Positions 32,003-44,099 of a stretch of DNA of 64,000 bases are shown piece after piece. Both the position numbers and the translations under genes were made by a program. The notes beneath the pieces are model-generated. The model did not search any database, was not told the origin of the DNA, and was given only the letters and a program-made list of their open reading frames with translations. Each line of letters opens with the position of its first letter. Position 1 is the first letter of the stretch. The stretch is taken from positions 1 to 64,000 of the forward strand of contig WEDG01001038.1 of the NCBI GenBank assembly GCA_017591395.1, read 5' to 3'. Origin of the DNA: Schistocephalus solidus (lineage: Eukaryota; Platyhelminthes; Cestoda; Diphyllobothriidea; Diphyllobothriidae).

Positions 32003-35000
32003 CTAAAACAAGACACACGTATATTAAAACTGGACAGTTATAGACAGCTCAGCGTAGCAGTATCAGTAAAAACAGCATTTAGTAGTCGTAGAAGTAGCGA
32101 AATCAAGAAATCAAATGGTACCAGCGGAAGTAGTTTTAGCAGAGGGAATAGTGATAATAATGTTGAAAATAATCGTTAATAGTAGTATTCGCTGTTGAGG
32201 TAATCAAACGAGAGGGTGGTACCTCGTAGGGCGTGGCAAAAGCGAAGATTTTGGGGAGTTTTTGTAGGAAGGACAGGCGCGACAGGTTATGCGGCGACGA
32301 TGGCCAGAGATGGCTTTGTCCGTTGTGGCCAGCGTCCAGCCAAACGAGGGAGAGCGTTCGCGAAACAAGGGGGATTGAAAGGAAGACAGGTAGGTCAGCA
32401 AAAACTCCTAGCTCATACAGAAGCTGCGTGGTAACACAGGAGCCCTTGCTGAATCCAATTATGCAACAGGGTAAATCAGCAGTCGCATGTACCTCTGGAC
32501 ACTCCTCGTTGATGGCTGAGACTGCATTATTGAGTAAGCTGTCAAGATGACACCAGGCCGTTGCACGGCCGAAGCCATGAACGCCGGAGAAATTTGGCAA
32601 GCCAGTCTCTGACGTTTGGACGAAGTTATCGTAGCATGCAAAAGTCTGCAGAACCCATCGGGAAGCTCGCATGACCCACAGATGCGCGCCTTTGCCGTTC
32701 GAAAAGAGGGTCGACAAACGTCTGGTGAAAAGCTCCGAGGTTGCGTCAAGACTCCACTTGACATAACGTCGGTTATCCCGGTGCTTTTCCATTACTTCGG
32801 CTTCATTCTGAAAATGAGCAAAACAGTAGGCAGGTAAGAAAGAAGGCTGAATGATCGCCAGAACCATTTCTTTATTTATCCGAAATCGTAGAGCCCTCCA
32901 GCTTCATAGGTAAACGCGGAAACAAAACAAGCAACTGTTCTAGGGTTTTAGAGCCAATCAAACACCAGTAACGTTGATAAGAGGGTGACTGCGCATGGCT
33001 ATGCATGCCAGCGCCAGATCGATATGTCGATTGAATTAGTTTTCATCAGAGGCCCAGGCTTCAATAAATTCGCGAGTCATCTTGCTTCTGGCGTGGGTGA
33101 TCATCTCTGTGGCTGCGAAGTTAAACTCGTGAGCCGTTTCGCAGGTTTGGGTAGCGACTTGTGATAATCCGTCACCCCGTCTCGCAGCCAGCTGATCTTC
33201 GTGCATTCACGATTTGAGCATGCACCTAGTGTGGCCTGTGAAGTTACAAGTACATTTTAAGCAGGAATGCGATACAATATATTCATCTGCTCACTGGGAT
33301 TTAATCAGTCCCTGATTTTCGTGACCCTGCTGCACATGGTAGCCTTGGCCCAGTGTGCAACTTAGAGACTTAGTCCCGCAGCAATGCGCCCGGTCGCCGC
33401 TGACACGCCCCTGCTGTATGCAGGGCATGCCGTACCGTAGGTTCTGTTTCTGGTTGGGTCCTACGAACTTGTCAAACAAATCCATATGCAATTTAAAGTC
33501 TAAAAATTGGTCATGATTGACTAGCGCGAGGAAACCGTGAATTTGTGTGGAATAGCAGTCTTGAAGGTTATTGTGAACATGTTTTTCCATACTGTCCGCT
33601 TGATGAAGATAAACAAGAGCTATCACAATCATTGACAACAGGAACGATAAGCTGGGAAATGCCAATAAGCAAAATTCTCCAAAATCTAGAATACTTACTA
33701 TTAGTATATTACCACAGACCATGCTTCTTCGATGATCTCTATCCCCCTCTCCCGTCCTAGCGATAAAACCGAATACCATTGCATGTCTTGATGGACTGTG
33801 CGGACCCGGCCTTCCAGTTGATCTTGACGAGTCTAGTGAAATGGTGTAGAATTTTCACTTATGGTGGTATCTTGTGCAAACTAACTCAGGACTGTGTTCT
33901 ATGCTTACTAGGATCGAGACTTCAAGCGGCCGATCTTTTATATTTGAGAGTAGCCTTGAGGAGCTCGATAATAGTCCTACGATGTTTTGTGAGTGCAGCA
34001 CGAAGCGTGTCCCAACCACCTCAACAACTCATCTTTGACGGTCGGATATAGAATCGTCATGTTGTCGCAAAATGAGTGGACTAACTCACGTGAACCCCAG
34101 TGGGTTTTCGCGAATTGAGGGGAAATTTTTTTCACAGTGGTAGAGTAAAATTGTCAGTTTCATCTCCTATTTAAATCGTAAAGACTAGTATTCACAGCCG
34201 TGGAGAAGGACTGACCAATGAGAAGTCCTACAGGTGCGGAAGTTTTGGCGAGTTAAATATCGTGACGCGTCCAAAAACGGCTTTGAAAACTGGACAAAAC
34301 CCGCGCGCACCAGCCTAAGGAGTCTGCTCTTTTGAGACATGCGAAACTTCCCGCTTCCTTACAAGTGTAGCCTTTAATAGCAACCAGTGTCCGGTCGTAG
34401 TCGGGGGTGTAACTTGAGAGTATTTTGATTGTCGCAAATTTTATTGATTGGGGGACCGATATAGGGACCCGGTTCAGCCGAAAAACTATTATAGAAATAA
34501 TCACAAATGGTGGTATGGGTACAAACTCGACACCATTAAAAACTGCGAACAACATCTCCAAGGATTCCTTCACTGAGGTAGTTAAACAGAACGGGCTCGA
34601 GAATATAATCCTATCAAATTCAATACAGAGAAGCGAAAGGTTGTGAATGTAAACTCACACAATAACAGAGTAATAGTAAACTACTGTCATAACGTTCCTT
34701 TCTGCTGGCACATTGTTCAATGTCTTCGACAGCAACTCTAGATGAACAAAGTCGAATGGTGCAGCAGGAAATTAATCAGCAGTCGGCTGTTAGGAGCCAT
34801 GGTGAAATGCGAGGATGCTTGCTCAAGCGAATATTTGTCTGTCAAACGCATGTCCACCTGGCAATTCACCTTGTCCTTGTATCACGAACACTGAAACAAT
34901 CAGAGGACGATGGCAGAGATCTTTGCAATTGTCGTTTTCACATATTACGTTACCTTCTTTTTGACAACGAACACAAGGATGGTAGAGCCATTGAGGATAT

Positions 35001-38000
35001 CCAAATGCTTGAACAACCGTGTAATAAGGCCAGGGCACTGATTTACATACAATATTGATGACCCTCAAAAGAGGGTGACAATAACTCCGTGGAGACGGGA
35101 TCTTCCGTTTAACCCGGAAAATCGACAGGTAGCCGAAAGTGGAACGGCCCTCAACAAAAAGCTATACATAAAAAGTATTTGTGGACCATACAAAGACAAT
35201 GCCTCAGATGTGACTGGAATTGTGTATAGAACATTGGTTACCCCTTAAACAAGTCATAAACCTTACCGGTATTACTGCAAGGTAAATAAATACTTTAAAT
35301 TTGAGTATTTTAGAAAGCCATTCCTCCATAAAACAGCCTGCACGACCTCCGGCGAGATCCCGATTAACAAGATTTTTGAACTACCAAGAGACAACACTGT
35401 GCGCACTCTAGTCGGACTTAATAACAGCGATTTTCCACCTAACGACACCGGTGAAGTCAACCTAGACTAGCATCAAGTGCAGACATGGCTTCCTACTAAC
35501 AAGAAGAATAAGAGATGTCCCAGTCTCCGGGCGCCTATATGTTGCGCAGACTCAATAACGCATGGCTAAGTTTCCTCCTAGAAACGAGGACCGCACGATA
35601 CTCTGCTCCTGAGAAAGGGGTCATGAATGCTTGCATATAAACGTTGAGGGACCATTTGAATTGCTTAAACAAGCGTGCTACTTCGGGCCGAGCTGCAAGT
35701 ATGACAGGTTTTTTATTCATTCGCAAAAAGTGAATCAAAACAGGGAATCAACCGCCACCGCTGCAAATAAGTTGATTCAGGTTTTGAGTGTCACCGAGGG
35801 TACGCCCGTTTCGTGAAAGCTGGGATCTCAGCCAACGTGTTTCTGTGTTTCAGCTGCCTCTGTCATTCTCCAGAATAGGGTGAATGAATAACCGTTTAGG
35901 GACCTAACCCAAGGAGTGTGCGCATCGATAGGTCTTCACTTACTTCTTGCAACACCTCTAAAAGAATCTGATATAGATTTCATCCAACTCTTAAGATGAA
36001 GGATTCAGTTTTAAATATGTAGTTCTATTCTTTCCTCGAATTAGGGAAGTTAGAGGTTGAATCCCTGTTTTTAGGGTCAAATGTGTTCAGATTTGGTAAC
36101 TTTTACGAAATCACCTTGCCTGGGGCTTTGGAACTCAGGGCATGAATGTCAGTGGTCAGAACATTCAGCCTGTAGGCGTTGCCAGAGCTAGCGTTATAGA
36201 TCAATCCGGTATTACGTCCCCAGCAAAGAAATCGAGGGGAGTAACCCGGAGAACCGTATGACCATCGCAAGGATACGTTAGAAGACAATAACAGACACAC
36301 CGAGAGTATGTGAGAGCAGTGTAGTCAGTTCTCCGATATCTCAAAGATTGTGACCACGCGAACATACTAATATGCCACTGCAGCTGGTTTTGTGAACGGG
36401 AAAAGGAACGGGTTAACCCTTCAGTTAACGACCGTTCAGGCCGTGATTTCTAACGAGTCTTCATAATTGAAAAAGATCAGACTTATGCAGTAGGGAAAGT
36501 ATGTGCTGCGCAGCCTTTTTTCACCCTCTGGGTCAGGAAGGTTGGAGATAAAATCGGTGCGGTGACTAACGCTAAAAACGCCCCCCCCCCCACCAACACA
36601 TGCCACTTGTGTGGCGGCTCCTAACATAATATGGAAAAATGTCGTTAACTTGTAAATCCCATGAAGAGATGGGGTAAAAGGCTTATTGGGAGGTCATTGA
36701 TACCCGACTCTTCTTAGGGAGGAGAGCGATTTATTCAGCTATTTGACAACCTTAAAGGCAACGAATCTTAGCCGGTCAGATTTGTCATAATTAGGAAGTA
36801 AAAGGTACAACCAGCCTGAAGACAATCATCTTAGGGTCGGCTTTACTTTTTTCTCGCTTTCCATCATGTACCAGTTGCGAGCCCGAGACAAATTGACAAA
36901 ATATGAACACGGGCGACAGGAAGCGACTAAAACCGTGATCTAACGCGTGCAACACCTAGTTTATCCTAATTTAAGTTTCGGGATTACCTGAACCAACTTA
37001 TACTTCTTTGTACTTGGCACGGCTGCGAGCATGACTGATCTTACCGGTCTCGATGTTGTCACAAATACGCTAGTTGGATATTTTCCTGAGGTCACTTGGG
37101 GATTTTGAATACAGGCGGGTACCCAACAGCCACTCCAATTGACTGTTCGAGGGTGTCTCCTCTAGAAATTTGACTCAAGAACCTAATCACAAGACAGCGG
37201 TTGCTGCCATCGAAATTTTTGGCATTTTATGAGCGTTTCAGCGTATCAGAATTCAGCCCTCTGCGCCCCGGTAGCATTGTCGCTACTGGTCTGCGACTGA
37301 TTTTTCGTCGGACATGAGTCTGCTTATTTCCAGGTGTTTGGGGGCGTTCGCACACTTAATTCCTATTCTTTCACGAAGAATTTTCATTTAAAAGGGCGAA
37401 AACAAAAACATTAATGTATGTGTCCCAAATATTTGTGCTTTTAATGGTTTTATTTTTCTCCATTCGTCCAGCTTGCTGTGTTGTTTTTTGTATTTGACCA
37501 AGTTTTCTTAAGGGATTTTCAAATGATACTTGGATTTTTACGAGTTTTGTGTGCTCTCGCGTTACATAGTGTCTTATACCTTGCTTCTATCATGCTGTCT
37601 AAACAATTGAGTTCGATGTCATTTTAACCCAGAGGATGCATTTGATCACATTTTACTATGTTTGTTACCAGCCCACGACCCGGTCTCTTATAGATTCCTA
37701 CAGCGCAATTCAGCGTTCGGTCTGGGTAAATGTCCTATATGATCAACACGGAAAAACAGTCCGATATAAATCAAACAGGGGTTCGAATGCAAGCTCACGG
37801 ATCCTGATTTATATGATTTCCGATGTATCTCATAGTCAGCGATTGACAGATCTTTACCTATACACCCTTAGCAGATTCACATTATTTCTAAGCATAAGGT
37901 AATTATTAGTAGTATCAGTGATTTTTAGTCCTAAATATAAATTTTATATAGCAAATTTGTTATAAAACTTTTAACAAAGGTTGATGCTGTGGTCTGACGT

Positions 38001-38587
38001 CCGAATCAAAATGAGGGACAGTGTTCCGAGACCGTGCGGTACCACACGCGAAAAACTTTAAAAAACGAATGTATGGTTAATTCTTACCGATCATTCTGTT
38101 ACTGCTGCACAGCTTACAACCCAAACAAGCTAGAAGGCACTAGCTTATTGTACCACACATAAATCAATGATATTCAAAATGTTCACACTGGTAGCGAGAC
38201 CACGAAGTGTACTAATAAACTGCTGCCAGAGAGTAGAACCGACTACAGCTCGGTGCACAAAACTGCAAGCGCACGGGTCAGAAAAGCAGAGAATGCACGA
38301 TACGAGACAGACGGAAAATGCATATGCATCAACTGAACTCGCGATGATAATCGGGTGAGTATTATAAAACACAAAACTATGATTATTACGCTATCACTGT
38401 GACCAAAGAGTAAACATTCATGGTGTAAACTAAACACGAGATGACTTACTTGAATGTCTCCACCGAAGAAAATAACATTTAGTTCAGGACTCCCTGACGA
38501 ACAGGAAAAAAACACATCGTTTTGTAAATGATCCCTGCCACGAACGCCAACTAGCTTTTTGAAGAGTATTTGTCCAACACTTGCCAT
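31901..38587 (-). CDS. C2orf69: C2orf69 (UPF0565) family protein, three-exon gene
   Basis: A three-exon model gives 274 residues: 38587-38450, 32807-32223 and 32002-31901, all joined in phase 0. Family hallmarks appear in order: VIFFGGDIQ crossing into NEAEVMEKH (human has a PGDVQ.YHEIM-type segment), KWSLDATSELFTRR, HLWVMRASRW, FACYDNFV, the nucleophile-elbow-like IIGFSKGSCVTTQLLYELG, WLDAGHNG, TPYE, then DKNRPW near the C-terminus. C2orf69 proteins are predicted alpha/beta-hydrolase-like and linked to mitochondria in vertebrates. This one is shorter than the human protein (about 385 residues), chiefly by a shorter N-terminus and the lack of a variable middle segment. The start is an ATG at 38587. 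No frameshift or stop is needed. Expression is not demonstrable from sequence. Confidence 0.85.
32223..32807 (-). CDS. C2orf69: C2orf69-like exon 2 (main domain)
   Basis: The acceptor is a pyrimidine-rich TGCTCATTTTCAG ending at 32808 and the donor is GAG/GTACCA at 32222. The 195 codons hold CYDNFV, GFSKG and WLDAGHNG. Open over the full length in a single frame, which extends beyond both splice sites. Confidence 0.85.
32985..33295 (-). pseudogene. PLE GIY-YIG remnant in the C2orf69-like intron
   Basis: Minus strand: CNFTGHTRCMLKS, then DGLSQVATQTCETAHEFNFA and TREFIEAWASDEN, followed by a stop and NRHIDL. This is the GIY-YIG and C-terminal region of a PLE subfamily different from the 2076 and 46925 copies. 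It sits sense to the host gene. Confidence 0.6.
33291..33779 (-). CDS. Unassigned 162-codon frame with a hydrophobic segment
   Basis: ATG at 33779, open to 33291, inside the long intron of the C2orf69-like gene. A hydrophobic stretch (FCLLAFPSLSFLLSMIVIAL, about residues 37-56) is followed by a charged region and a CCG motif near the C-terminus. This loosely recalls one membrane segment and loop of a tetraspanin, but spacing is unusual and no second segment is present. It could be chance, an upstream part of the adjacent PLE remnant, or an exon. Not recognised. Confidence 0.2.
   Translation of the reverse strand: MVFGFIARTGEGDRDHRRSMVCGNILIVSILDFGEFCLLAFPSLSFLLSMIVIALVYLHQADSMEKHVHNNLQDCYSTQIHGFLALVNHDQFLDFKLHMDLFDKFVGPNQKQNLRYGMPCIQQGRVSGDRAHCCGTKSLSCTLGQGYHVQQGHENQGLIKSQ
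33780..38449. other. Remaining long intron of the C2orf69-like gene, no gene recognised
   Basis: Short frames on both strands (for example 34720-35058 +, 37636-37902 +) have no domain I can name. A minus-strand piece at about 34970-34900 has the spacing C-x2-C-x7-C-x5-C-x3-C, weakly like a VWC domain. An 11-C homopolymer lies at 36581-36591. Confidence 0.35.
38450..38587 (-). CDS. C2orf69: C2orf69-like exon 1 (start codon)
   Basis: ATG at 38587, 46 codons ending GACATTCAA before a strong donor GTAAGTCA at 38449. The tail SPELNVIFFGGDIQ is the conserved opening strand of the family. Phase 0 matches exon 2. Confidence 0.8.
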
Positions 38588-39271
38588 CCATATGATAGCT
38601 TGGTAGCGTTTAATGCAGTATTATTCTCGAATGTGGCGGCTAACGAGGCGTAACGGGCAAAATATACGAGAAAAATGAAAGCACAGGGGATTTGATTAAA
38701 ATATACCAAAAAGCATTGAAAAACAACCCAGAACACACCACCACACAGCCTTTTAGTGTACTACAACACATATATAAACCACAACTACAACTAATATAAA
38801 ACCCCAACAGCAACTAAAATAAAACTTGACAAGGAAAATCCACATTTTACACAATGCCAGTGCCAACATCAGAGCCTCGTTAATTATAATTTCCGCATTC
38901 CTCTTAACATGCATAGAGCATAGGAGACATGAACCTGTAGTAGTCCGCTCTCGCGATCAGTGCTGCTGCCACTGAATCTTGTTGCCATCGCATTCCAAGC
39001 CCAGCGTGCTAGCGAGCGACAACTGCTGCTCGCGCACAGGAGTCGTCCTCAGGCTCAAAATCGTGCTCTAGTAATGACCCTACCAGCAAATGGGCTCGTC
39101 AGAAGAGGGGGCTCAGAGGGGGCCAAAAGGGGCCAACCTCCCTCGACTTTCAGGCCATATTTAACACAAGGTCAGGCTTCTTATAAAGACTGGATATAGT
39201 GTCAGTGTTTTAATTTAAACTCAAATAGGTAATAATTATAAGATAATTATAAGATAAGCGTTCTGTGTCGC
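38588..39271. other. Region upstream of the C2orf69-like start codon
   Basis: Would contain the 5' UTR and promoter on the minus strand. 38940-39150 is richer in G and C and in CpG than its surroundings (cgagcgacaactgctgctcg). No TATA box or other element can be placed with confidence. Confidence 0.3.
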
Positions 39272-40300
39272 ATTTTGTTTCGTGAACGACTGCTTGGATT
39301 GTCTGACATGCGAGAAGGTAATGTTCGCTGACGATCTGAAGTTATAGTACTCGATTGAAAAATCGGAGGATGCGCAGAAATTACAACAAAACTTAGATCG
39401 CTTGCAAACATGGTGTGATGAGTGGCTGCTGAACCTTAATCTTAACAAATGCCAAATAATCCGACTGCGGTCAAGTTCCAGAAGGATGATTAGATTTGAA
39501 TACCAGTACTCCATCAGTGGTCACCAACTCCAGGAGGTAAATATCCTAAAGAAGTTGGGTATATAAATAACACCAACTCTCAAACCATCGTCGCACTGTG
39601 CGAATATCGCAAAAAAAGCTACGTGTATCTTAGGCGCAATCAGGAGGTCCTTCGTTAATTTTGACGAAGAGCTTTTTGGGCGCGTGTTTGGAACATTTAT
39701 CCGGCCGGTGTTGGAATATTGCGTTCAGGCGTGGCGCCCTTGGACGAAACATGACTACGCTCTGCTGGAGAAAGTTCAACGGAGGGCAACGAAACTAGTA
39801 AGCGGATTGGAATGCCTACCCTATGAGGGCCGCCTAGAAAGACTTAAACTTTTTCCTCTCTCTTATAGGCAATACAAAGGGGGTATGATCTTCGTCTTCA
39901 AACCGGTCAGAGGAGTTGATTGTGCTCTTCAGATGGCCAACTTTTTGAATTGGCAAACATGACAAGTCTCCGCGGACACCCATACAAACTGAAAAGAAAA
40001 CGCGCCAAACTTGAAGTGCGGGGCAACTTCTTTTCCCAACGGGTGATTGAAGAATGGAACAAACTACCAGTTTCGATTGTTTAGGCTAAAAGCGTTGAAT
40101 TGTTTAAAAGAAGAATTTATGCATTTTTACTTGATGGACACATATTGAGTCGACAGCAATGATCGATATGCTTAAAAGACTATCGCAATGAAACATTTGC
40201 TTGTTTTGCTAGCGTCTATCTGTAAATAGGGTTTTCAAAGGCTCTGCCTATTTCCCTTTTATATACTGAATTATTTAAGACTGATTATTGGGTACTGTGG
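39272..40300 (+). pseudogene. 5'-truncated LINE, RT C-terminus and 3' end
   Basis: Near-identical to 14681-15000 of the 12255 LINE over the overlap, but with FADDLKL intact (39326-39346) where that copy has FADY. It continues past the point where the other is interrupted: FGTFIRPVLEYCVQAWRPW, then LLEKVQRRATKLVSGLECLP in frame 39684-39962, a FSQRVIEEWNKLP segment near 40034, and a 3' UTR ending at about 40300 (gctctgcctatttccctttt). Confidence 0.75.
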
Positions 40301-40309
40301 TGAACTGAT

Positions 40310-43300
40310 TTGGATGCTTTGTTTAAGTGAAGAGGAGGACTGAGCAGGGTGAAAATGGCTCCAAATAAAGGACGGGGAAATAAAATTGATAAAGAGGTCT
40401 TTCTTATGGCAGACCCTGTACATAATCAAGGTGGATTCTCGCTGAGACGGAGGACACTAAATACGATGTACCCAACTGTACAGAGCTCGAATAATAACAA
40501 GAAGGCCCTCCAGAACTCGGATGACGACCACTCATCAGAACTCATCGTCGGCGGGATGGACAACAGTTCAATCGCGCGAAATGCGTAGAAGTCTATATGG
40601 AGGAGTTACCCAGTCTAAATTGAGATGTTTGTATACCAATGCTCAGAGTCTCCTATCGAAAGTATATGAACTCAAATCATTAGTATCAGACCGAACCCCT
40701 GATATCGGTGTCTTTACGGAAACGAGGCTCAAAGCCGAAATCGCGGATAGCAAGGTTTCGATAGATGGATACCAACTTTTTCGAAAAGACCGAGAAAATA
40801 GAAAGGGAGGAGGAGTGGCCATATATGTTAGGATAGGAATCTCGGCAGTCAAACAAGAACACTTCATCTTCCTTGAATATGAATTTCTCTGGATAAAGAT
40901 TAAAAAGGATTGTTCACAGAACCTACAATTATTGACGATCTACAGACCACCAAACATTCCAAGTGCAGCTGATAAGTCCCTCCTCCGTTTGCTCAAGGAA
41001 GTAGCAAGTCACCAGGAGGTGCTTATTGCTGGAGATTTCAATGCACCTATAGTAGACTGGGTACATCTGACAGTAAATGTCGCACCAACTTCCTTCGGCC
41101 AAAAGCTAATGGATCTCACTTTAGGCCAACCTCTGGTACAGAAGGTTAACATACCAACGAGATTTAGAGAGAACCAGAGAGCAAATTGCCTGGACCTGGT
41201 ATTTACGAAGGACTTCTCTAGCATTGATGACGTGTATTCTATTGCACCCCTTGGTAAGAGTGACCATTGTACGCTGATGTGGCATTATTCACTTTATTCT
41301 CAGCGCCAGAATGGAACGGAATGCAAGCAAAATATATGGAAGGCTGATTTTAACGCGATGAGGAAAGAACTGATGTCTATGAGATGGGATTGTTTGCTTA
41401 AAGGGAATTCAGAGGATGACTGGCGATCATTCAAGACAGTCTCACTCGATCTGATTGAACGCTTTTGTCCAGTGAAGGTGCAAAAAAAGAATAGTCGCCC
41501 CGCCTGGTTAAAAAGAGAACTTAACAGGCAGCTAAAGAAGAAGAATAAAAAATGGGAGGTATTCAGGCAAACAGGGTCAGCAGAGCATCTCAAAGAATTT
41601 TGTCATCAAAGAAACGCTGTAAAAAGAATGATTCGTCACGCAAGGAATAACTATGAATCAAGAATTATTCAACAGGCTGAATATAAACCAAAAATTTTAT
41701 TCCATTATATTAATAGCCGTTTAAAAAACAAGGACCCAGTAGCAGTACTCATGGATGGAAATGGTGTTGAAGTCGTTGAAACTTGTGACAAAGCTGAGTA
41801 CTAAGGTCGGTTTTTTGCCTCGGAACTTCAGCTTGACCACGTCAACAGTGCTGTTATAGACGCCGGTCCAGTGCTTGAATATATAATCTTCCAGGAACCT
41901 CTCGTGGAACGAGAACTGCGAAATCTGAAAGAAGCGAAGTCATCTGGTCCGGACGATATACCGGCCAAGTTCTTGAAAGAACTGGCCAGCGAACTGTCCA
42001 AACCACTTGCGCATATATTTAATTCGTCATTTGAATCAGGGAAACTGCCATCCGAATGGAAGGCAGCAAATATATACCCCATACACAAGAGTGGTGCTCG
42101 ATCTTATGTCAACAATTATCGGCCTGTCAGCCAAACCTCCATTTGCTGTAAAATAATGGAATCAATAATCAAGAAGGCAACCGTTAAGTTCCTTGAGGAA
42201 AACCAATTACTCTCAGATCTCCAGCATGGCTTCAGACAAAATCACTCCTGTCTTCCTTGTTTAGTACTCTCCACAGAGCAGTGGACTCGTGCGCAGGACG
42301 AAAATGGTAGGGTTGACGTCATATACACTAATTTCAAGAAGGCGTTTGACAGTGTCCCACACAAACTTCTCATCTTCCAATTATCTGAAATCGGCATAAG
42401 AGGAATGCTGCTGACATGGATCGCAGACTTTCTTAGAGATAGTTTGCCAACTGTGTGCTTTGAAACCTCGAAGTCAACACCTACTCCGGTTCGAAGTGGT
42501 GTCCCCCAAGCCTCGGTATTAGGGCCGTTACTCTTCTTAGTGTACATCAACGACTGTGTCGACGACCTGGATTGCAGCGCCATCATGTTTGTAGATGATG
42601 TTAAATTGTGGAGGGTCAACAGATCTGATTTCGATAGGCATGCACTTCAAGAGGATCTCAACCGTCTAAGCAGCTGGTGTGCTCGTTGGCTCTTAAATTT
42701 TAACGTTGGGAAGTGTGGGGGTCCTAAGACTGCGTACCAGAAGGACCAGTGAGGAGGATGCTTCCTACCAATACATTGTCAATGGGCAGCACCTTTCAAT
42801 TGTTGACAAACAGAAGGACCTCGGTGTTCTAATAAACTCCTCACTTAAACCATCTCCACAGTGTTTAAAGGCAGCTAAACGCGCTACACAGGTCTTATTT
42901 GCGCTCAGACGTGGATTTGTGCAGATTGATAAGGAACTCTTCCGAAAACCCTACGGGGTATTTGTTCGATCTCACTTGGAATATGCCGTCCAGGCCTGGC
43001 GTCCGTGGTTTAAGAAGGATTATCTACAGCTGGAACGAATGCAGGCCTGGGCAACGAAGATGGTCAAGAATCTTAGTCATCTGCCTTACGAAGCCAGACT
43101 GGTTGAAATTGATTTGTTTTCTCTAAATTACAGGCAGCTACGCGGTGACCTCATCCAAACTTACCGGATTGTCAGAGGCTACGATTGTGCCCTAGAATTT
43201 GCTGACTTCTTTGAATTGGCTGGGACGGAACATCTGCGGGGTTATCCCTTTAAACTGCAGAGGAATTTTGTCCACACGGAAGTCCGTCGGAACGCCTTTT

Positions 43301-43590
43301 CGCAGAGGGTCGTTTGAGCATGGAACTGACTCCCTGACGAGGTGGTCCTTTCAGAAACTGTTGACACATTTAAATTCAAACTAGATACTCATTTTCTGAG
43401 AAACTATTGTCAATATAATGAAGATTGTGTAAACAGTGGTAGGTTGCGCCGGGCTCACACATATCGACGACCCTACATTTTCATTTGTCAGATATATCAC
43501 TGTAAACGTTTGTACTTTTGACATTTTTGCATGTGAATAGGGAGCTCAAGGGCGAAAGCCTACTTCCCTCAATAAAGTGACTTAAAGTTC
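40310..43590 (+). mobile_element. Near-full-length CR1-like LINE
   Basis: Directly downstream of another LINE 3' end. It contains endonuclease, linker, RT and a 3' UTR with the family ending (gggagctcaagggcgaaagcctacttccctcaataaa, 43541-43577). It is the best preserved element here, with one in-frame stop and one single-base frameshift in the main coding sequence. I did not find an upstream ORF1 like that at 12255-12440; 40349-40588 is open in another frame and could be its remnant. Confidence 0.8.
40521..43317 (+). pseudogene. LINE APE endonuclease-reverse transcriptase, nearly intact
   Basis: The endonuclease is complete: RCLYTNAQSLLSKVYELKSL, VFTETRLKAEIAD (catalytic Glu), IAGDFNAPIVDW and GKSDHCTLMWHYSL. 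Linker NIWKADFNAMRKEL and SRPAWLKRELNRQLKKKNKK follow. A TAA at 41802-41804 interrupts the frame, which continues unchanged. The RT holds SSGPDDIPAKFLKELA, NNYRPVSQTSICCKIMES, LQHGFRQNHSC, motif A VIYTNFKKAFDSVPHKLL (catalytic Asp replaced by Asn), SGVPQASVLGPLLFLVYIND and FVDDVKLW (42588-42611). A run GGGGG (42717-42721) carries a one-base frameshift into 42706-43317, which ends with LEYAVQAWRPW, LPYEARLVEIDLFSLNYRQL and LRGYPFKLQ. Confidence 0.85.
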
Positions 43591-43599
43591 GACATTAAG

Positions 43600-44099
43600 A
43601 TGCCGTTTGTCTACTAAGCGTGTGCTGGCCTGTCGTGTGCCTTGTACGACTGACTTATTGCTCTCAGTGCTGCTGATACTCAGGTTGGTAATCCAGAGGG
43701 TGGAGATTTTTTATAAGATAGTTTGATACCTTCTGCCTTTTAAATTTCATGTTAAGTTACGTATGCTCGAGTTAAATGTAAAACACTAACGGTAATTTTA
43801 CGTAGCTCACTGAATGTTAAATATGCCCTCATATGATTTATATATTGTGTTCTGTTGTCCCTGCAAAGTAACCATGGAGCAAACATATTATGGAATCCAG
43901 AGGAGCACCGTGTATAAGCGAGTATTGCGTACAATGCACGCGTATTATGCCGCAACCGAAGTAGCAGATGGTCCTTCGCTATCTTCATCGTCGGCGTTAT
44001 ACCCCTTACTGGAGACTCAAATCACTAAACATTTTCCTGAGGTTTCAAATGGTAGGTTCTCAGACAATTATTTTTCGAGTTGGAATGCAGAATCATTTT
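43600..44099 (+). other. Unassigned sequence with a 137-codon frame
   Basis: An ATG-initiated frame (43814-44227) runs through this interval into repeat D. It has no domain I recognise, and its last third is repeat D sequence, which argues against a real gene. Confidence 0.25.

Noticed and set aside
34823..35068. Cys-spaced minus-strand segment as a VWC-like domain
   Set aside because: Only five cysteines with approximate spacing, no neighbouring exon, and no splice sites that fit.
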